Assembly: GCA_013054445.1 (NCBI GenBank)
Contig: JAAMPI010001381.1
Span: 1 to 15,201, forward strand
DNA length: 15,201 nucleotides
DNA from: Cudoniella acicularis
Taxonomy: Eukaryota > Ascomycota > Leotiomycetes > Helotiales > Helotiaceae
Reading direction: 5' to 3'
In this document: in pieces, positions 10,130 through 15,201 of the stretch
Layout of the letters: every line of letters starts with the position of its first letter
Position numbering within the stretch: position 1 is the stretch's first letter
The notes under the pieces: model-generated
Database searches by the model: none
The model's input: only the letters and a program-made list of their open reading frames with translations
Told to the model about the DNA's origin: nothing
Program-made: the position numbers and the translations under genes

Positions 10130-10884
10130 ATGAGAAGATGAGATGAATTGATTGCATGAGTTGATGTATGATTTGATGAATGGAAAGCCATCCAGAAAAG
10201 CTGAGATATGCTTGTGATACCAATATTGGCTTCGCTCATTGAAGTAATGAGTGAGGCTAAGCTAGTAACATTAAACATAAGTAATAAACTTCCTAGACAA
10301 ATGTTCAAGAACCCCCATCCCCCATTGCTGTACGTTTTGGATGTAAAAGCTTAAAATTCCTGTTGAGAGTTCGCTATTTGAAGTCATTTATTTGAGCTAA
10401 GTTGTCCATCTCTCTTCAGTCTCCTGAATTATCTTTGCAAATCTGAAGCAAGGTGTGGAACGAGAACCCTATCTATTTTACAGCTATACAACTGCAAGCT
10501 TTCTCAAGAGCTGCACTAAAACCTCGCTTTATATTGAGCACATGCAAAATACGAGGTTAGACAGAAGCTATTTGGTATTAGGGAACGGTCGAGAGCTTTT
10601 GCCAAAGAGTTAAAGGATGGACGCTAATAGCTCTTTTGTGATGTGGGTTTGTAGAGGTGTGCTGGAACTTTGCCCTAGGAGAGACAAATTCATTGAGGTT
10701 TCAGCAAATACAATATATAAGCAAGTTAATGCAGTCTGGGGATTCCGGAAAAGATGATACCATTTTACAAGAGCAACTTTTACTTCCTATCTAGCTCCAA
10801 AACGCCAAACATCTTTCTGTCTCTCATGATTTAGAATTTCAGAAGCAAGATCAGTTGAGAATTCCTACAAAGACCAATAGGTAA
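10130..10884. other. Convergent intergenic region between DIS3 and NUG1
   Basis: The 3'-UTRs of two genes that point at each other lie here. No open frame is supported; the minus-strand frame that enters it from 9817 is a shadow of DIS3. AATAAA occurs at 10125-10130, overlapping the DIS3 stop codon, and again at 10283-10288, which is the better placed poly(A) signal for DIS3. TTTATT at 10387-10392 could serve the minus strand but is about 500 bp past the NUG1 stop. The rest is AT-rich and unremarkable. Confidence 0.5.
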
Positions 10885-12532
10885 TCACTCTTGCATCGTC
10901 TCCTCACCCGCCTCCGCCGTCTCCCCACTTCCCCACAAACCCTCTAACTTAAATTCCGCAGCCCACTCAGTAACAATCTCCTTCTGATCACCCACAACAG
11001 GAGTCTTGCCCTCCTCCACACTTACAACCGCAGGTGCAATCGCCAAAAGAGGCGCGTCCATCCACCCCTGAATGCGACCATCTCTCCAATCCGTGATCAC
11101 GGTCGTGGCAGCACTAGTAATATTAGGGATACCGCCTTTGCCCAACCTTCCCCTCTTCCGCGCTACTTGGACGAGGAAATCAGTCGTTGCGTCGCCGTTG
11201 CTGGTTATTAGTGGGGGGAGACCGTAGACATCCATCAATTTATTTAGCATTTCTTCTGATGCTGATAAACGCTTTAGTAAGAGTGCGACGGCGGGGACGG
11301 GATCCTCGATTTGCTTGGGAGGAACGGCATTCAGGAGGACAAGACGTGCTTGCTCTTCTATTTTTGAGGCTTTGCTTCCGTCCGTTGAGGTGCTGGGGAA
11401 TACGATTCCGGGCGAATCGAGGAGTTTCAGTTTGCTGTCTATTTTCACTTCTCGTAAGGAGGTTGTGACGCCTGCTTCTGCTCCCACTGGGCAGGCTGCT
11501 CCGGCCCCACCGAGACGGGATGTCAGGGCGTTGATGACGGAGGATTTTCCGACGTTTGGGTAGCCAATTACGCCTACAGAGATGGCGCGCTTGAGCTGTT
11601 TGGCTGCTGCGAAAGACTTGAGTGCTTTGAAGAGGGTAGCGGAGGTACTTTGGACGGTGAGTTGGCGGTGGTTAAAGGTATGAGCATTTGGAGCTGGGCC
11701 GGAGGCTCGTAGAGGAAGGGTAGGGAAGTAGCGGCGGAGGTGGACGAGCCAGGCTTTGAGAACAGGGGCGGGGATAAGATCAATTTTGTTTAGGATGAGA
11801 ATTAGACGTTTTCCTCCACTGGCGGCGGCCATAACCATGCGTTCGACTTCTTTCGAGCGAGTGCCTTCGGGATCACGAGCATCCAGGACGTAGAGAACGA
11901 CATCTGCCTGGTCCACGACTTGCTTGAAAACCTTATCGAATGCTTTTCGAGATCCGTCTTTTTTTTGTTGGTAGGCCGGAGAGCTCTACTCCTCCTTCTT
12001 CAGAGTCGGAATCTGATACATCGTCTTCGTCCATTTCGTCTCCGCTTTCAAGGTCTTCTTCGTATTCTGCTGCCGCGGCCCTAGCACTCGCAAGCAAAGC
12101 AGCCATTGGACTCGCGTCCTCATCTAGGTCCTCCATCTCATCATCAATAATATCTTCCTCATCTACGCCCTCCATTCGGGCTTCCACCTCCCGCTCAACT
12201 TGCTCTCCAGTCTTCGTAGCCTTTGCATCTGCCCTCCTCTTTGCTGCATCCTCGGCCTTCTTCCTTCTGCTTTCCTCAATTTCTGCTAGGATCTTGTCTT
12301 TGTACGGGAACAGATTGGGGATTCCAGGATCCTTCTTTAGTCGCGATCGCCATTCTGGGTTCTGCTTTGCTTGCTTGCGAGCTTTCTTTTGCTTTGCTGC
12401 TGAAGCTTTCTCGATTTTGTGGCGTAGGCGCACCGGTGTGCGCTTGCTTTTAGGTTCTGTAAATCAGCAATTAGCATCAAACAGATATCAGGAGTATAAT
12501 AGAAGCTCACTTCCTGGTTTATTCCCCGCCAT
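10885..12532 (-). CDS. NUG1: NUG1 nucleolar GTPase, frame broken once
   Basis: This is a GTPase needed in yeast for assembly and nuclear export of the 60S ribosomal subunit. Exon 1 is 12532-12511 (MAGNKPG plus one base). A 54-bp intron follows (12510-12457, GTGAGC...ACAG), then exon 2, 12456-10885. Allowing for the frame break, the product is 530 residues, near the yeast length. Residues 1-40 are very basic. The GN3L-like N-terminal motif RSRLKKDPGIPNLFPYK follows, then an acidic coiled stretch (about 100-165). The GTPase motifs are circularly permuted as in this family: G4 NKID at 230-233 comes before G1 GYPNVGKSS at 305-313, a GVTTS G2-like site at about 336-340, and G3 DSPG at 354-357. RKRGRLGKGGIPN lies near 440. 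The frame changes after residue 173, inside eight A's (plus-strand T run 11959-11966). Before it the protein reads GLPTKK, after it DGSRKAFDKVFK. A run of seven would restore one frame. The gene is divergent from the HAD phosphatase and convergent with DIS3. Confidence 0.95.
11959..11966 (-). other. Homopolymer frame break in NUG1
   Basis: The plus strand has eight T in a row. Upstream coding codons (N-terminal 173 residues) and downstream codons (the whole GTPase domain) are both clearly NUG1 but differ by one frame, and the switch falls within or next to this run. There is no room for an intron: the two halves abut without a gap relative to the yeast family member. Frame arithmetic calls for one base fewer, or two more, in the run. 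Confidence 0.85.
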
Positions 12533-13060
12533 TGTGTATTTACTGGTGAGGTTGAATTTCTCGCGATTAGAATCTTATCGCACTTTTTTTTTTTATCAGA
12601 AGTGAGTGGCACTGAGTGGCCCGGTGGGCTGTGGCTGGTGCTGTGGCTTGCCAAGACTACACGTGACAAGCCCGGAGCAATCCAATGAGGAAACCCCGCC
12701 AACTGTCCCGCCAGCTGGTCGTCGGGGGGTCAGTCAGAGGCTGCAAGTACCCATCTGGCCAGCTTACAAAACCCTTCAAAAAATCCTCCTCATTCCTCAA
12801 CCTCACTTTTTACGCCATTTCAGAACAACAAATTTACCAACGGTCCGGGATCAAAGAAGTTACCTCGGCAGTTGGAAACTTTTGTTGCATTTCGCACAAC
12901 TCGAGGAGGATCTCAAAAAAATCGCCTTGGTTAAATCACTCGCCAATTTTCAGACACAACTCCACAACCCCTCCACCGTTTTGAGCGGCGCAACGTGCGT
13001 CTTACACCCAGGAACGCCCCGAATAGTCTCTACCACTCAGACAACGTACTTTCTTTCAAA
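12533..13060. promoter_or_regulatory. Divergent promoter region between NUG1 and the HAD phosphatase
   Basis: The two start codons, pointing away from each other, are 528 bp apart, so both leaders and promoters must lie here. A run of eleven T at 12584-12594 sits about 50 bp upstream of the NUG1 start and could exclude nucleosomes (inference). The phosphatase side is rich in CA and CT, ending in TTTCAAAATGG at the start. Open frames crossing this region are not supported as genes. Confidence 0.5.
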
Positions 13061-14022
13061 ATGGGCTCGGTTTCTCCAACTTTTTCATTACCGCCTCAAA
13101 ATCACACATTTGATGGATTGTTGTTTGACATGGATGGCACTATTATTGATTCAACCGATGCTGTAGCCAAACAGTGGCACACGTAAGGACGAAGTATCAT
13201 TTCATAGGCTCAGTGGTCTAATAAACATCTCATAGGATTGGAAACGAATTAGGAGTAGACCCCGAAGTGATACTGCAGACTTCCCACGGCCGACGTAGTA
13301 TCGATGTCCTCAAGCTACTTAGCCCCGAGAAAGCCAACTGGGAATGTACGTCGTCCACCATCGCCCCGTTTAGTCTCTTCTTCACCCGATCAACAAGTTT
13401 TTCTTCCGTTTCTTTGCAGCATTGCATGCGATAGTCTCGTATTTCTCAGCTCTTCTTTTCCAATATTTTGAAGTTCAGGGGCCAAATCTCAGCCGCGATT
13501 TGGGGGCATGTATCTTGGGGGCTAACATAACCAGATATCAAACACATGGAGGGGCTTCTTCCGAAAAACTACGGCGCTGACGCGATCGAGATCCCGGGTG
13601 CAAGATCATTATTGGCTTCAATCATAGAGGCCAATATTCCATGGGCAATCGTGACGTCGGGAACCACACCGCTGGTCACGGGCTGGCTGGATGTGCTGAA
13701 GCTGCCACGCCCAGAACACCTGGTGAGTGCAGAGGATGTGGAGAACGGCAAGCCCGACCCAAGCTGCTACTTGATGGGGAAAGACAAGCTGTCTCTTTCG
13801 GCGGGGGCGGCAGTCTTGGTGCTGGAGGACAGTCCGGCGGGCATCAGGGCCGGCAAGGCAGCTGGGTGCAAGGTATTGGGAGTTGTCACCTCGCATACCG
13901 TTGAGCAAGTCGTCGCCGCGGGGCCTGACTGGATTGTCAAGGATCTCAGCAGTGTTAGGATGGTGAGGAGTTCGGAGCGGGGGGTCGAGTTGGAGTTCTT
14001 GGATGCCCTCGATGTGAAATGA
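13061..14022 (+). CDS. GPP1: HAD phosphatase, glycerol-1-phosphatase type
   Basis: This is a cytosolic phosphatase of the HAD superfamily. It is closest in my reading to yeast Gpp1/Gpp2 (glycerol 3-phosphate to glycerol, osmotic and redox balance) and to Dog1/Dog2 (2-deoxyglucose 6-phosphate); sequence alone does not settle the substrate. Exons are 13061-13182, 13236-13345 and 13535-14022, with introns of 53 bp (CTAATAAA branch) and 189 bp (GCTAAC branch at 13521-13526). The product has 239 residues, near the roughly 250 of the yeast enzymes. Motif I is FDMDGTIID with nucleophile D23 and acid D25. SHGRRSIDVL follows in the cap region. Motif II is IVTSGT at 116-121, motif III has K150 in ENGKPDP, and motif IV is LEDSPAGIRAGKAAGC with E175 and D176. 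All catalytic residues are present. Intron 2 is unusually long for this window and contains an unused-looking CTTTGCAG. The start is the first ATG after a clean leader. The symbol is a family-level choice. Confidence 0.93.
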
Positions 14023-15201
14023 TTGATTGGTGTGGCCTGAGCCCACCATCCAGACATTCTCCAGACCGACTACCTTTTTCGCGTATAGATCTTGCATTGG
14101 GTTAGGCAGCATCTTAAAGGGGCTTGGTAAATGAGCTTGAAATAGAATATGTACTTTGCAGACCACTCGCATTCTCCCGATTGCAGCATTTCAGGGGTCC
14201 TCGCCTCGGCGAATGATGTGGTCAAGTGACGGTGCTGCGAACTTGTGAGCCTGCTACGACACAAGCAGCAAGGCAAAGCCAGTATTTATTCTTAGCTACG
14301 GTAGGTACCGTATGATCAGATGGCATTGGTGGAATCGTGTGGTTCACAGTGATTATCATGGATGAATGGCGAGTTGCAGATAAATATGCAGACTTCGATG
14401 ATCGCAACCTCATCCGGAAGCATCGGTGAGATGTCCTGTCACAATGCCTCCACTCTTCTGTGCTGTCAACTTTCAACGGACAAGGAAGGTTATCTCATCT
14501 GAACCTTGTTTTCTTTCAGCGAACAGGAGATGTTCATGGCCGTGTTGGGTTCGCTAAATGGTTGCTTGGCAACCTTCGTATTTTTCTCGTTCATGTTCAC
14601 CTTGGTCTCTGCACGTTGATTTGAAATAATTTGGTCCTCGAGGCGTGATACTGAGAGTGTTTGTTTTTACTGTATATTATCAACGTTCAAATGGTGTGGC
14701 GTGAGCCAAATCCGGAAAATTCCTTAAAACTAGTCCCAGAAGGACATCCGTTCATCACCTGCCATGACAAAGTGTCAGAAGATCAGCCACACGGATGGTG
14801 AGCTTATGGGTCTGTACTGAAAATTAGGCGTCTGGATTATTCGGGCATTTGCTCCGTGGGTGTCGTGACATATGTAGGTAGTCCTGTGGAGGTACCCTTC
14901 TTAAATGCTTCCAGAATCACTTCACTCCAACTATAATTTCACGAAGACTTTTACAATTTCTTTTTGATCATATCCAAGTACTTAAGGTTTTCTTGCTATC
15001 TATTTATTAGTAGATCTCCTGCGTTTACATCTAATATTTTCCCTTTCCAGTATAACTTCTCCCTTCTCGAATCATGCTCTATAACTCCAAACAAAGAATA
15101 CTCCAGCAGACATCTATCCCTTCCTTAGGAATTATTACAAACTAGTCTTGCTACCGCTTCCAACCCAGCTTCCAGTATAGCAATTTCTCAGAATTACCCC
15201 T
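14023..15201. other. Right-end region without a recognisable gene
   Basis: It begins with the 3'-UTR of the phosphatase. The frame at 14222-14476 (minus) and others give short peptides with no motif I know. From about 14900 to the end the plus strand is rich in T and C with few ATG (for example 14925-15060). This looks like the promoter and leader of a plus-strand gene that would start beyond the window. That is inferred from composition only. Confidence 0.4.

Noticed and set aside
9659..10308. Long minus-strand frames over the 3' end of DIS3
   Set aside because: Shadows of the strongly supported DIS3 coding strand, with no domain of their own.
11940..12605. 221-codon Ser-rich plus-strand frame
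   Set aside because: Antisense to the acidic/basic N-terminal part of NUG1. The Ser runs are the complement of Glu/Asp codons.
13346..13534. Extra exon of the phosphatase using acceptor CTTTGCAG at 13419
   Set aside because: Using it inserts 115 bases and shifts the frame, whereas the 189-bp single intron joins NWE directly to YIKHMEG as expected for the family.

Overview
This is chromosomal DNA of a filamentous ascomycete (Pezizomycotina). The introns are short (mostly 48-100 bp) with GT...AG ends and CTAAC/CTGAC-type branch sites. Leaders are pyrimidine-rich, and the protein set is typical eukaryotic housekeeping. A leotiomycete-like host is my guess and cannot be proven from the sequence. 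I see no transposon, CRISPR, tRNA or prokaryotic feature.

Layout from left to right. 1-1160: no gene seen, though the right part is GC-rich and probably promoter. 1288-2398 (+): NHP6-type HMG-box chromatin protein, with four coding exons and two inferred 5'-UTR introns that together remove every upstream ATG. 2399-3989: about 1.6 kb without a recognisable gene. 3990/4019-6305 (+): a ten-exon gene for a fungal protein of unknown function whose frame is broken at least once. 6306-7073: intergenic. 7074-10129 (+): DIS3/RRP44, the catalytic exosome subunit, with two exons and 998 aa. 10130-10884: convergent intergenic region. 10885-12532 (-): NUG1, a circularly permuted nucleolar GTPase for 60S assembly, with one frame break in a run of eight A (coding strand). 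12533-13060: divergent promoter region. 13061-14022 (+): HAD-family phosphatase of the glycerol-1-phosphatase/2-deoxyglucose-6-phosphatase group, with three exons and 239 aa. 14023-15201: no gene seen.

The genes do not form a cluster or pathway. DIS3 and NUG1 both serve ribosome and RNA maturation, but they are convergent neighbours, not an operon. The most notable result is that two otherwise well-preserved genes carry single-base frame breaks, in NUG1 (11959-11966) and in the unknown gene (5765-5768, and probably about 4024). All three can be explained by a T/A run that is one base too long or too short. Sequence error is therefore the first explanation, with real loss or slippage as alternatives. 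I find no convincing new multi-gene system here.
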